Shown here in pieces: positions 12,066 through 21,245 of a stretch of 64,000 nucleotides of DNA. Below the pieces are notes generated by a model that saw only the letters and a list, made by a program, of their open reading frames with translations, was not told where the DNA came from and did no database searches. This DNA is from Palaemon carinicauda (Eukaryota; Arthropoda; Malacostraca; Decapoda; Palaemonidae): the NCBI RefSeq assembly GCF_036898095.1, contig NC_090744.1, positions 94,677,228 to 94,741,227 of the forward strand, read 5' to 3'. The position numbers and the translations under genes were made by a program. Numbering within the stretch: position 1 is the first letter of the stretch; every line of letters starts with the position of its first letter.

Positions 12066-12271
12066 TCTGTCGAGGTGTCGACAAGACGTACTTTACTCAC
12101 TGTTGCTAAACTGGAGTTTTTCACATCTAATTGGTGAAGTACTATATTCTAGTTTTGAGCTTTCGCTGTGCAGGGTTTTTCTTCACACAAATCCTTGAAC
12201 TCTTTTTGATATCGGATTCTTTGTTGATGACTTTTTGATCGTTTTTTGGAATTTCCCTTGATCAATTCAAA

Positions 12272-14716
12272 ATGGCTGACCCTTCACAAGTCCCCAAATT
12301 TAGGAAATGCAATGCTAGGGACTGTTCTAGGCGTCTTCCGAAGGCTTCTATCGACCCTCACACTGTTTGTTCCAATTGTCGGGATAAAACCTGTCAATTG
12401 GAAGATCGGTGTGAGGAGTGCGTTGGCCTTTCGGAATTCGATTTTATCGAATTTCAAAAGTACACACGTAGGCTAGAGAGAGATAGAGTTAGGAGAAGTT
12501 CTTCTCGTTCTATTGATATATCCTCTCCTCATGCCCCACAACCTATTACTTCCCCTGTAGTGGTTGCTCCTAACCCCCCTCCTGGCACTCAGGAACCATC
12601 GATGGCTGATATGATGCGTGCCATCCAGGCTCTGGGTGAGAGAGTTGAGTCCCTTGCTAGTGACCGTAATCAGCTCATGGCGGATGTGAAGGAGCTTAAG
12701 TGTCAAAGTGCAGTGGGAAGTGCTAAAGTGCCAAGTGATAGTGTTGTGGACAGTGTTGCGCTTGAGGGTTCGTCTGTTCGTGCCTGTCGTCCTCCTAGTC
12801 CGGGACCTCTTGCAAGCTCCCAAGTCCAGGGGAGAAGCAATGTCATACGACGCATGGGTTCGAGAGGCTTTTATCAGCGAACAGACGTTCCCTCCGTGGT
12901 ATCGGGCGTATCTACCCAAGATCGCTCCTACCTAACTAAGACGAGAGAGCCCATTTATACCTCGTCTTCTGAAGGTGTTTCTCGCAAGAAACTTTGGACC
13001 AAGGTCTCGCGACCGTTAAAACGTAAATCGGTCCCTTCAGCACAAGTCCAACGGCCCGGTTGTAGCCACTGGGTCAGTTCGGACTCGTTGCCGTCATCCG
13101 ATGACTGCTCACCGCCTAAGAGAGGCAAAGCGGTACCACTTCAGACAGTAACACCGTCTGTCGCCGCACCTGGTCCCGTAGACCCTAAGTGGTCTCTACT
13201 GCAAGACATGCAGTCTAAACTTACGTCTCTGATGCAGGACTTTCGTGCGGAGAAGGTTGCTGCCGTACCAGCTAGTGCAGTACCTAGCCTACAACCCTCC
13301 ACGCGATCGGTTGTGCGTCCTGTGGACGCTGAGGTAACCTTCTCACGCACACCAGTTGGGAGAGTTCCTCCACCCATGCGTTCCAGTGTGATCTGCCAGC
13401 CGCATGTTGACGTTAAGCGACGCACGGAGGTTGCCGTTGACGTTCTGGATGTTCAACAACCGTCAGAGTTGCTTTGTTTTGACGCGGTGCGTCAACCTCC
13501 GCAACCCAGTGGGGTTTCCACTACGCACCCACATCAGTCTAGACAGTCTGGAGTAGACGCTGTGCGTCCCCGCGCTACCATGGTTGTTGCCAGCTCACAG
13601 ACTGGGCAGCAGTTCCATGACGTTGCGTCCGGCTCAGTCACGCATGCACCAGTGCGACCGGACTCAGCGAACCAGCCGTTACCCACTCCGTTGCCGTTTC
13701 CTCATCAGTTGTCGGATGAGGAACTTTCTGATGATGATGTTGCTGCACATATAGATGAACCACAATCAGAATTGGACGAGCCTAAGTCTACTCAACCCTC
13801 TTTGGACTTTAGAAAAGTTTTGGCCATTTTCAAAGAGCTGTTTCCTGACCAGTTTGTTTCTGTGGCTCCTCGTTCTCCGCCTTCAGAGTTTGTTTTAGGC
13901 ATGCCGTCTACCACTCCTGCCTTTACTAGACTCGTCCTCGCACGCTCGTCCAAGAGAGCTTTGCGGGTGATAGGAGAATGGTTGCAGTCCAAGAAGAGTT
14001 TAGGGAAGACAGCCTTTGCTTTTCCCCCTGCTAGACTCTCTTCTAGATCGAGCGTCTGGTATGCCACGGGAGAAGTTCTCGGCTTGGGAGTTCCTGCCTC
14101 TGCCCAGGGCGACTTCTCAAGTCTTGTAGACTCTCCCCGCCGCCTTGCCATGAGACGCTCAAAGATATGTTGGTCATCTTCGGACCTGGACCACCTTTTG
14201 AAAGGAATCTTTAGGGCCTTCGAAGTTTTTAACTTCTTAGACTGGTGTCTAGGAGCCCTAAGCAGGAAGATCTCTTCGACAGATAAAGAGACTTCCTTGC
14301 TCATTATGTCCTGCATGGACAAGGCCGTACGTGATGGGTCTAATGAGCTTGCTGCATCATTTGTGTCCGGAGTCCTAAAAAAGCGAGAAAATCTCTGCTC
14401 ATTCCTTTCTGCTGGAGTTACACCGTGCCAGAGATCTGAGCTTCTCTTTGCTCCTCTTTCCAAGTGCCTTTTTCCAGAAGTCCTGATTAAGGAAATAGCC
14501 GCTTCGTTAGTGCAGAAGGACACTCACGATCTTGTTGCGTCCTCAGCTCGCAAAGCTCCCCCTTTGCCTACCTTGTCAGCTAGACCAAGGATGGACACTC
14601 CAGCGTCTCGTTTTATTCCGCCCTTTCGTGGCAGAGCCTCCAGCAGAGGAGGTGCTCGTGCCGAAGGGAAACGAGGGAAGAAGAAAGGATCCAAGTCCTA
14701 TAAGGGCAGAGTCTGA
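12272..14716 (+). CDS. DIRS ORF1, gag-like protein (copy N)
   Basis: An uninterrupted frame of 814 codons starting at ATG in a good context (aaaatgg). It is the first ORF of the element and probably encodes its structural, nucleic-acid-binding protein. Residues 12-50 hold a Cys/His motif, C-x11-H-x2-C-x2-C-x4-C-x5-C-x2-C, preceded by an extra C-x4-C pair. The same spacing is kept in copies B2 and D. The middle (about residues 130-470) is Ser/Pro/Val-rich and low in complexity. An acidic stretch lies near 485-510. The C-terminal third (about 520-780) is more structured and ends in a basic Arg/Gly/Lys-rich tail (FRGRASSRGGARAEGKRG). No function is proven. Gag identity rests on position and on the DIRS layout. 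Confidence 0.88.
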   Translation: MADPSQVPKFRKCNARDCSRRLPKASIDPHTVCSNCRDKTCQLEDRCEECVGLSEFDFIEFQKYTRRLERDRVRRSSSRSIDISSPHAPQPITSPVVVAPNPPPGTQEPSMADMMRAIQALGERVESLASDRNQLMADVKELKCQSAVGSAKVPSDSVVDSVALEGSSVRACRPPSPGPLASSQVQGRSNVIRRMGSRGFYQRTDVPSVVSGVSTQDRSYLTKTREPIYTSSSEGVSRKKLWTKVSRPLKRKSVPSAQVQRPGCSHWVSSDSLPSSDDCSPPKRGKAVPLQTVTPSVAAPGPVDPKWSLLQDMQSKLTSLMQDFRAEKVAAVPASAVPSLQPSTRSVVRPVDAEVTFSRTPVGRVPPPMRSSVICQPHVDVKRRTEVAVDVLDVQQPSELLCFDAVRQPPQPSGVSTTHPHQSRQSGVDAVRPRATMVVASSQTGQQFHDVASGSVTHAPVRPDSANQPLPTPLPFPHQLSDEELSDDDVAAHIDEPQSELDEPKSTQPSLDFRKVLAIFKELFPDQFVSVAPRSPPSEFVLGMPSTTPAFTRLVLARSSKRALRVIGEWLQSKKSLGKTAFAFPPARLSSRSSVWYATGEVLGLGVPASAQGDFSSLVDSPRRLAMRRSKICWSSSDLDHLLKGIFRAFEVFNFLDWCLGALSRKISSTDKETSLLIMSCMDKAVRDGSNELAASFVSGVLKKRENLCSFLSAGVTPCQRSELLFAPLSKCLFPEVLIKEIAASLVQKDTHDLVASSARKAPPLPTLSARPRMDTPASRFIPPFRGRASSRGGARAEGKRGKKKGSKSYKGRV

Positions 14717-16775
14717 CTGCCCGCATCTTCAGACAGCAGTGGGAGCCAGACTCAAGAACTTCTGGCAGACCTGGGAGAAGAGAGGCGCAGATGCACAATC
14801 TGTGAAGTTGCTCAGAGAGGGGTACAAGATCCCTTTTGTACGGAAACCCCCTCTAGCAACGTCTCCCATCGATCTCTCTCCCAGGTACAGAGAGGAAGAC
14901 AAGAGACGAGCCTTGAAACGGGAAGTGTCTCTTTTACTAGAGAAGGGAGCGGTGGTCTAAGTCTCGTACCTTCAATCTCCGGGATTCTACAACCGCCTCT
15001 TCTTGGTTTCAAAGAAGACAGGAGGGTGGAGGCCGGTGCTAGACGTCAGTGCTCTGAATGTCTTTGTCACAAAGCAGACGTTCTCCATGGAGACCACAAA
15101 GTCAGTCTTAGCAGCGGTCAGAAGGGAAGACTGGATGGTCTCGTTAGATCTAAGGGACGCCTACTTCCACGTCCCCATCCACCCGGACTCCCAACCTTTT
15201 CTGAGATTCGTTTTCGAAAAGGTGGTCTACCAGTTTCGGGCCCTGTGCTTTGGCCTAAGCACAGCTCCTCTTGTGTTTACGAGGCTGATGAGGAATGTAG
15301 CCAAATTCCTCCATTTATCGGACATCCGAGCCTCCCTTTATTTGGACGACTGGCTTCTCAGAGCCTCTTCCAGTCGTCGCTGTCTGAAGGATCTAAAGTG
15401 GACTCTAGATCTGACCAAGGAATTGGGTCTCCTTGTCAATATGGAAAAGTCGCAACTGATCCCATCCCAAACTATTGTGTATTTAGGGATGGAGATTCAC
15501 AGTCTAGCTTTTCGGGCTTTTCCGTCGGCCCCCAGAATAAGCCAAGCCCAGTTATGCATCCAGAACATGCTGAAGAAGGAACACTGCTCAGTCAGGCAGT
15601 GGATGAGTCTGGTAGGGACGCTATCATCCCTGGAACAATTTGTGTCATTAGGAAGACTACACCTCCGTCCTCTTCAATACCATCTAGCTTTTCACTGGAA
15701 AAAGGACAAGACGCTAGAAGCGGTCTCGATCCCCATTTCCGAAAAGATGAAGTCTTGTCTGACTTGGTGGAAGGACAGTATCAACCTAAGAGAGGGTCTT
15801 CCCCTGGCTGTTCAGACTCCCAACCACGTTCTCTTCTCGGACGCATCGGACGTAGGCTGGGGCGCGACATTAGACGGTCGGGAATGTTCGGGACTGTGGA
15901 ACTCGAGTCAAAGGATCATGCATATCAACTGCAAGGAGCTGCTGGCAGTACATCTGGCCTTGAAAAGCTTCAGGTCTCTCCTTCGAGGCAAAGTGGTGGA
16001 AGTGAACTCGGACAACACCACTGCCTTGGCTTACATCTCCAAGCAAGGAGGGACCCACTCACTGACGTTGTTCGAGATCGTAAGGGACCTGCTCATCTGG
16101 TCAAGAGGTCAAGACATAACACTAGTAACGAGGTTCATCCAAGGCAACTTGAATGTCATGGCAGATTGTCTCAGTCGGAAAGGGCAAGTAATTCCAACAG
16201 AATGGACCCTCCACAAGGATGTATGCAAGAGACTTTGGGCCACTTGGGGCCAACCAACCATAGATCTCTTTGCAACCTCGCTGACCAAGAGGCTCCCAAT
16301 ATATTGCTCACCAGTCCCAGACCCAGCAGCAATACATATAGATGCCTTTCTCCTAGATTGGTCACATCTAGATCTATACGCATTCCCACCGTTCAAGATT
16401 GTCAACAAGGTACTGCAGAAGTTCGCCTCTCACGAAGGGACAAGGTTGACGCTAGTTGCTCCCCTCTGGCCCGCGAGAGAATGGTTCACCGAGGTACTTC
16501 GATGGCTAGTAGACGTTCCCAGAAGTCTTCCTCTAAGGGTGGACCTTCTACGTCAGCCACACGTAAAGAAGGTACACCAAAGCCTCCACGCTCTTCGTCT
16601 GACTGCCTTCAGACTATCGAAAGACTCTCGAGAGCTAGAGGCTTTTCGAAGGAGGCAGCCAGTGCGATTGCTAGAGCAAGGAGAGCATCCACCCGTAGAG
16701 TCTACCAATCGAAGTGGGAAGTCTTCCGGGACTGGTGCAAGTCAGTCTCTGTATCCTCGACCAGTACCTCTGTAG
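14532..16775 (+). pseudogene. DIRS reverse transcriptase-RNase H frame with one TAA codon (copy N)
   Basis: One frame is open from 14532 to 14957, has a TAA at 14958-14960, and is open again to 16775. The RT landmarks are LLREGYKIPF before the stop, TGGWRPVLDVSALN just after it, then SLDLRDAYFHVPIHPDSQPF, CFGLSTAPLVFTRLM and the catalytic YLDD (SLYLDDWLL, near 15335-15360). RNase H follows with LFSDASDVGWGATL (about 15830-15870), the CKELLAV glutamate and the NSDNTTALAY aspartate (about 16005-16035). The TAA falls inside the RT domain where other copies have a sense codon, so it looks like a single nonsense change in an otherwise young copy. The start codon of the natural protein is unclear because the frame overlaps the end of ORF1. 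Its 3' end overlaps the recombinase frame by about 295 bp. Confidence 0.88.
16252..16560 (+). other. Methyltransferase-like segment at the end of the RT/RNase H frame (copy N)
   Basis: After RNase H the frame reads IDLFATSLTKRLPIY.., then DLYAFPPFKIVNKVLQKF, then LVAPLWPAREWF. DIRS elements are known to carry a domain related to phage Dam-type N6-adenine methyltransferases between RNase H and the recombinase. The order D-x-F-A, then xPPF, then hydrophobic-A-P-x-W-P matches that fold. The first residue of the usual [DNS]PP[YF] motif is Phe here (FPPF), which argues against ordinary catalysis. Copies D and B2 show the same pattern. Confidence 0.5.
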
Positions 16776-17674
16776 CTCAAATAGTTGACTTTCTCTTATA
16801 CCTGAGAAAAGGACGATCCCTTTCAGCTCCCACTATCAAGGGCTACAGAAGCATGTTGGCATCGGTCTTCCGGCATAGAGGCTTAGATCTTTCCAACAAT
16901 AAAGATCTTCAGGACCTCCTTAAGTCTTTTGAGACCACGAAGGAGCGTCGTTTGGTTACACCTGGTTGGAATTTAGACGTGGTACTAAGATTCCTCATGT
17001 CAGACAGGTTTGAGCCGCTACAATCAGCCTCCCTGAAAGATCTCACTTTAAAGACACTTTTCCTGGTATGCTTAGCCACAGCTAAAAGAGTCAGTGAGAT
17101 TCATGCCTTCAGCAAGAACATCGGATTTTCGTCGGAAAAAGCTACATGTTCACTACAACTTGGTTTTCTAGCCAAAAATGAGCTGCCTTCTCGACCTTGG
17201 CCGAAATCGTTCGATATTCCCAGCTTATCGAATATTGTAGGCAATGAACTAGAAAGAGTCTTATGCCCTGTGAGAGCTCTCAAGTTCTATTTAAAGCGAA
17301 CTAAACCTTTACGAGGCCAATCTGAAGCTTTTTGGTGTTCAGTTAAGAAACCATCTTTGCCTATGTCAAAGAATGCTTTATCCTTCTTTATCAGACTGTT
17401 AATACGAGAAGCTCATTCACATCTGAGTGAGGAAGACCAAGCAGTGCTTAAGGTGAGGACACACGAAGTTAGAGCTGTCGCAACTTCCGTGGCCTTTAAG
17501 CAAAATAGATCTCTGCGAAGTATAATGGACGCAACCTATTGGAGAAGCAAGTCAGTGTTTGCGTCCTTTTATCTAAAGGATGTCCAGGCTCTTTACGAGG
17601 ACTGCTACACACTGGGACCATTCGTAGCAGCGAGTGCAGTAGTGGGTGAGGGCTCAACCACTACAATTCCCTAA
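16481..17674 (+). CDS. DIRS tyrosine recombinase (copy N)
   Basis: This recombinase would integrate the circular DNA intermediate of the element. From ATG 16481 the frame has 397 codons. The N-terminal SAM-like region (RRVYQSKWEVFRDWC, about 16695-16740) is followed by LKTLFLVCLATAKRVSEIHA (about 17050-17106) with catalytic Arg, THEVRAVATSVAF with the H-x-x-R pair (17462-17473), and FASFYLKD near 17560-17580, where the Tyr is the likely nucleophile. All catalytic residues are present and the frame has no stop. The same frame is open upstream to 15026, giving 882 codons, but that upstream part overlaps RT/RNase H in another register and shows no recombinase signature. ATG 16502 is an alternative start. 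Confidence 0.9.
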   Translation: MVHRGTSMASRRSQKSSSKGGPSTSATRKEGTPKPPRSSSDCLQTIERLSRARGFSKEAASAIARARRASTRRVYQSKWEVFRDWCKSVSVSSTSTSVAQIVDFLLYLRKGRSLSAPTIKGYRSMLASVFRHRGLDLSNNKDLQDLLKSFETTKERRLVTPGWNLDVVLRFLMSDRFEPLQSASLKDLTLKTLFLVCLATAKRVSEIHAFSKNIGFSSEKATCSLQLGFLAKNELPSRPWPKSFDIPSLSNIVGNELERVLCPVRALKFYLKRTKPLRGQSEAFWCSVKKPSLPMSKNALSFFIRLLIREAHSHLSEEDQAVLKVRTHEVRAVATSVAFKQNRSLRSIMDATYWRSKSVFASFYLKDVQALYEDCYTLGPFVAASAVVGEGSTTTIP

Positions 17675-18077
17675 TTCCATACCCTTTTAATCTTTCTCTT
17701 GAAATGTTTTTATTGTTGTTTTTTTGGGTTGTCCGGAAGGCTAAGAAGCCTTTCGCATCCTGGTTGATTTGGCGGGTGGTCAAAGTCATTTCTTGAGAGC
17801 GCCTAGATTAGGGGTTTGATGAGGTCCTGTTGTATGGGTTGCAACCCTTGATACTTCAGATCCTAGGGGTCGATCAGCATCCTAAGAGGATCGCGAGGCT
17901 CCGTAAGGAAGACGTACTTAAAAGGCAGAGTAATTGTTCAAGTCGACTTCCTTACCAGGTACCTATTTATTTTGTTTTTGTTATTTTGATAACTTCTAAA
18001 ATGAAATAAAAAACTCTTAGCTCATAAAAGTGTAAACATATATTACTGGTCTCTACCCACCATCCTGGGTGTGAATC
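17675..18077 (+). other. Non-coding 3' region of copy N
   Basis: About 400 bp between the recombinase stop and the internal complementary region. It holds a T-rich stretch near 17700-17730 and no open frame. It probably contains the 3' untranslated part of the element's transcript. Confidence 0.6.
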
Positions 18078-18166
18078 AGCTATATAATCACCGGCTAAGT
18101 TAAATATTGAAAAATGTTATTTTAATTATAAAATAAATTTTTGAATATACTTACCCGGTGATTATA
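18078..18166 (+). repeat. Internal complementary region of copy N
   Basis: 18078-18115 is complementary to the left end of the element (about 11894-11932), and 18125-18166 is complementary to the right end (about 18353-18395). Between them lies atgttatttt, whose complement contains the aataacatt word that flanks the inserted element. An internal copy of both joined ends is the defining feature of DIRS elements. In the replication model it serves as the template that completes and circularises the DNA. Confidence 0.9.
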
Positions 18167-18214
18167 AATTAAATGACCCTCCCTTCCTCCCCAATAGAGA
18201 CGCAGTGGGACGAG

Positions 18215-18363
18215 GAGAAAATTGAGTCTTTGTTTACATGAGAGCTGGGTATCTGGTCGACAGATGGCGCTGTTGGGCACACCCGCAACCTGTGTAGCAA
18301 TCGCTGGCGAGTTTTTCCGTAGAGTTGTCTGTCGAGCAACAGAGTTGCAGCTATATAATCACC
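18215..18363 (-). repeat. Right inverted terminal repeat of copy N
   Basis: Reverse complement of 11915-12065, about 150 bp with one visible difference. The right end of the element extends about 30 bp further to 18395-18398. Confidence 0.93.
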
Positions 18364-18398
18364 GGGTAAGTATATTCAAAAATTTATTTTATAATCCA

Positions 18399-18720
18399 AA
18401 TAACATTTTACTCTCTCAATTTTGTCTTCAAAGAGGTACAGTACTTGATGACCCAAGTGATATTTTACTCTTTCCCATGAGAGCAATCAGTAAATATTTT
18501 TAAGAGAATGTTTTACCTTAGGCCGAAAATTGCCAATTTGTTTGTGAGAACAGGTCGCTCCAATAAGAAGGTGCCCAAGAATACAGTTTCATTTTGGGTA
18601 AAGGAAATGATCCTGAGAGCATATAATTCCTCAGGGGAAGTGTTGTCAGAGCCCCCCATGAAGCACATGTTATCTGTGGTCTTGCGCAAAAACAACTCGG
18701 TTGCCCAAGTCCTCTAAAGT
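18399..18720 (+). pseudogene. Decayed DIRS tyrosine recombinase, C-terminal part (copy A)
   Basis: This is the continuation of the frame cut at 11891. It starts with the second copy of AAT AAC ATT and reads ILLSQFCLQRGTVLDDPSDI. It has a TAA near 18502 and a shifted frame reading FVRTGRSNKKVPKNTVSFWV (about 18535-18600), equivalent to LFVSSGPVKKAVSKNTISFW in copy D. The H-x-x-R segment is decayed (KHMLSVVL). It cannot encode an active enzyme. Confidence 0.82.
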
Positions 18721-19325
18721 ATTTTGGAAGAAGCAAAATACTTTTACAGCCCTTCACTTGAGAGATTGTACTCGCAGGTCCTTGGACACTGTACGCCCTA
18801 TTGTTGTAGCTCAACAAATAGTGTAATCTAATGCTTGCATAGGACACCTATTTGTGTTGTCGAAGGCATCAGTTATTCTCTGCATTATAAGGGTATGGAA
18901 TGTGGATCAAGGCAGAGGGTGATTGTAGATGTACCTGAAGCCTTCACTTGGAATTCACCCTAATGCAAGTAAGAATGTCATATTGATATGTATGAAACAT
19001 GACTCTTAATGTTCATATAGCTTTAACTTTGTCACAAGACTAACCTTTTGGATTGGACTGTACAACCCTGCCTTTTTATGAGCTGGCTACATAGTACCTG
19101 CTTAATCCATTTTTTACTTTTTGCTCTTATGTACAATGTAAGTAATTTTAACTGTCAGAGAGGGAGGGTATACCACTTAATGGAGCTTTCCGGTTGCTTA
19201 GCAACCTATTATGATGCGATTGAACCTCCCTTTTTCTTTTTGATTGTCTGGTCGTAGAAAACGAGACTAGGAGTAAACTATTTAAATGATTCAGGTTTGT
19301 CTAGCTAGGAAAAATACAAATTGTT
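18399..19325 (+). mobile_element. Old DIRS-type retrotransposon (copy A), right part
   Basis: The element resumes after insertion N. Recombinase remnants run to about 18720, followed by degenerate 3' DNA. The end is placed near 19285-19325, where aggtttgtctagctaggaaa and aatacaaattgttac resemble the right terminus of copy B2 (aggtttgtattgttaggaaa, aatacaaattatc). Confidence 0.65.
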
Positions 19326-19471
19326 ACAATAGATTTTAGTTTTTCTCGTGAACTACCAAGATGTCATGATGGAATATTCCCTTTTTTATTTGGTCATATT
19401 TTTATTCAGCAATATTTTAATACCAATTATTGTTTCATGTTACACAAAACTGAATATTTTAAATTTTACAG

Positions 19472-19743
19472 GATCATGGCACCATTTATACTACAGAGGA
19501 AGTCCAGCACTTGGAGATGAAAGTTTCATGGAAGATGAATGGGATATGGAAACATCGTGACACCTTACCTCTTTCATTCCATGCTCATAAGCACAGCATA
19601 CTGTCAGCCAGGTGACAGTATAATATTTTCATCTAATATCCTGGTACACAAGATTGTGCTATGGAGGATTTCTCAGGCGTGTCAGTGCTTGTACTTGTCC
19701 ACCCAAGAACTCGAGACAGGCATCGAAATCATGCCGGTGTGAA
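19472..19743 (+). other. Probable 5' untranslated part of the first coding exon of lines
   Basis: A pyrimidine-poor but usable acceptor (aaattttacag at 19461-19471) begins the exon. Several short upstream ATGs lie in other frames. The lines frame itself is open back to 19654 but has no ATG before 19744. The upstream exon(s) and promoter were not found. Confidence 0.5.
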
Positions 19744-21245
19744 ATGAACAGCATTGTGAATCATGTGAAAATGGTAGAACCCCAGCAGAAAAGGGTGAAA
19801 TTGCCCCCCTCTGGGGATGACAGTGGGGGGCAGCTGCTGCCAAGAAGGGACTTGGAGATGATCCATGCCCAGTTGATACGAAAGTGTCTCTGTTCCCTGC
19901 AGCTTCCCAACATCCTTCACACATTGGCTGTCTGTAATGACTGCTTTTCATCGCACCCTGTGTCTCACATGTTACAGCTTCGGGATGAAATGCTTTTGTA
20001 CATCAGTATGCTCACACTTTTCTTTGAAGTGTCTCTCCGTCAGCAGAGTAGAGGTGTGTTATGTTCTCGCATTAGTGAGGTGGTTGCGGCAGGAGCAGAT
20101 AATGAAGGGGCTGTTCTTGATATTCTTTTTGGTTTTATGGCCTCGGAAGATAAGTACGTCAGTTATTCATCATCTCGTGCATTGTCCTCACTTTTGCTCA
20201 TGTTACGTGGTCGGGCTAGTGAAATTGTCCTTGAAAAGTTAGTTGACAATCTAGCCATGTCAACAAACCTCATAGAAATGGGTCACTCAATAGAAGTTGT
20301 TAGGAGAGTTATTGAGTGGAAGGATTTAGATGAGCATCCACTAGAGGGAACAGAGCCTACAGACACAGGACAGCCAGGAGAATGTGCCAAGATAACTCTG
20401 ACCCCAGCTGATTCACAGGGAGCCAATGAAGTGAAGTATGTGGCAACTAAAAAATTGGATTGCAAGTGGTTTATTTTGGTGTCTAGATTAACGCAGCTAA
20501 TTAATGAATTTTCTACAGAGAGAGAACATGTCATTGTTTCTTTTTTAACTTTATGGGAATCCTTGATATCAGTCAAAGCTAATCTTTCGGTGACTGATAC
20601 AAAGGAATTTTACTCAGGATTAGAACGTCTCATGACACCTCTCACTCGACACACGCATACAATAGTGTGGCGTAAAGTGCTTGACCTTTATAACGAGGTC
20701 TTGTGTTATGGGAGTACGCTGGCCCTCCAGGACGTATTAGCAGAGGAGCCCTGTAACTTGGCTCACCTCCTCATCCGCGCTGTGAAAGATCGAAGATTGT
20801 TGGAGTGTGTGCCTTGTGGAGGGTCAGCGGAACATAGAACATTACCAAATCACAGCTCTAATGCAATGGATATTGGTGCGGGACCAAGTTCGGGTAGTGT
20901 TAGTGGCATTGACCAAAGTGAACGTACTATATTGCATAAAGTGGTTTTAGTTATTTTGAAAGCAATTGCAGTGACGGTCAAGGAAACTCGATGTGATTCT
21001 TCTTCAGAAAACTCCTCTAGATCTGGAGGTTCTGGATCTGAGGATGTTGACATGGCCATTATAGAACGTAGTCTTAGGGAAGTGATGCGTAAAGTCGATG
21101 GTTTTGTCAAATCAAAACTTCCATTCCACCCTGAGGCTCCAATGGCAGAGTGGATGGTACGACTCTTTGCCGACCAAGACGACTGGTTGGTGGAATCAAT
21201 GGTGTGTGGATTAGATATCTTCACAGGTCTCGGGATTCGCATAAG
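19744..21245 (+). CDS. lines: Lines homolog (LINS1), first coding exon
   Basis: Lines is a conserved animal protein; in Drosophila it is a segment-polarity factor linked to Wingless signalling and to Drumstick/Bowl, and in humans it is LINS1. This exon starts at the first in-frame ATG (MNSIVNHVKMVEPQQKR) and encodes 500 full codons of an alpha-helical N-terminal region (for example LEMIHAQLIRKCLCSLQLP, YISMLTLFFEVSLRQQSRGV). It ends with LFADQDDWLVESMVCGLDIF, typical of the family just before the C-terminal domain. A consensus donor follows (ataag|gtaggc, GT at 21246-21247), leaving phase 2. An acidic/Ser-rich stretch near 19999-21060 marks a likely flexible linker. The exon is intact, with no frameshift. 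Confidence 0.87.

Larger units (their letters stand above)
11892..18398 (+). mobile_element. Young, nearly intact DIRS-type retrotransposon (copy N), nested in copy A
   Basis: The roughly 6.5 kb element has the full DIRS layout: a left inverted terminal repeat (11915-12065), ORF1 (12272-14716), an RT/RNase H frame (to 16775), a tyrosine recombinase (to 17674), an internal complementary region (18078-18166) and a right inverted repeat (18215-18363). The terminal repeats differ at about one position in 150, which points to a recent insertion. A 9 bp direct repeat, aataacatt, flanks it (11883-11891 and 18399-18407). DIRS elements integrate with a tyrosine recombinase rather than an integrase. 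The only clear lesion is a TAA codon inside RT at 14958-14960. Confidence 0.93.

Noticed and set aside
13792..14523. 243-codon minus-strand open frame inside ORF1 of copy N
   Set aside because: It lies wholly opposite an intact, family-conserved gag frame and has no domain; it is a shadow of that frame.
15026..16480. Counting the 882-codon frame as one long recombinase
   Set aside because: Recombinase signatures begin only after about 16560. The upstream part overlaps RT/RNase H and looks like a shadow, so I started the gene at 16481 and reported the openness as a finding.
19654..19743. Upstream extension of the lines frame to 19654
   Set aside because: The extension begins at TTG, not ATG. 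The first in-frame ATG is 19744, and the preceding residues do not look like Lines.
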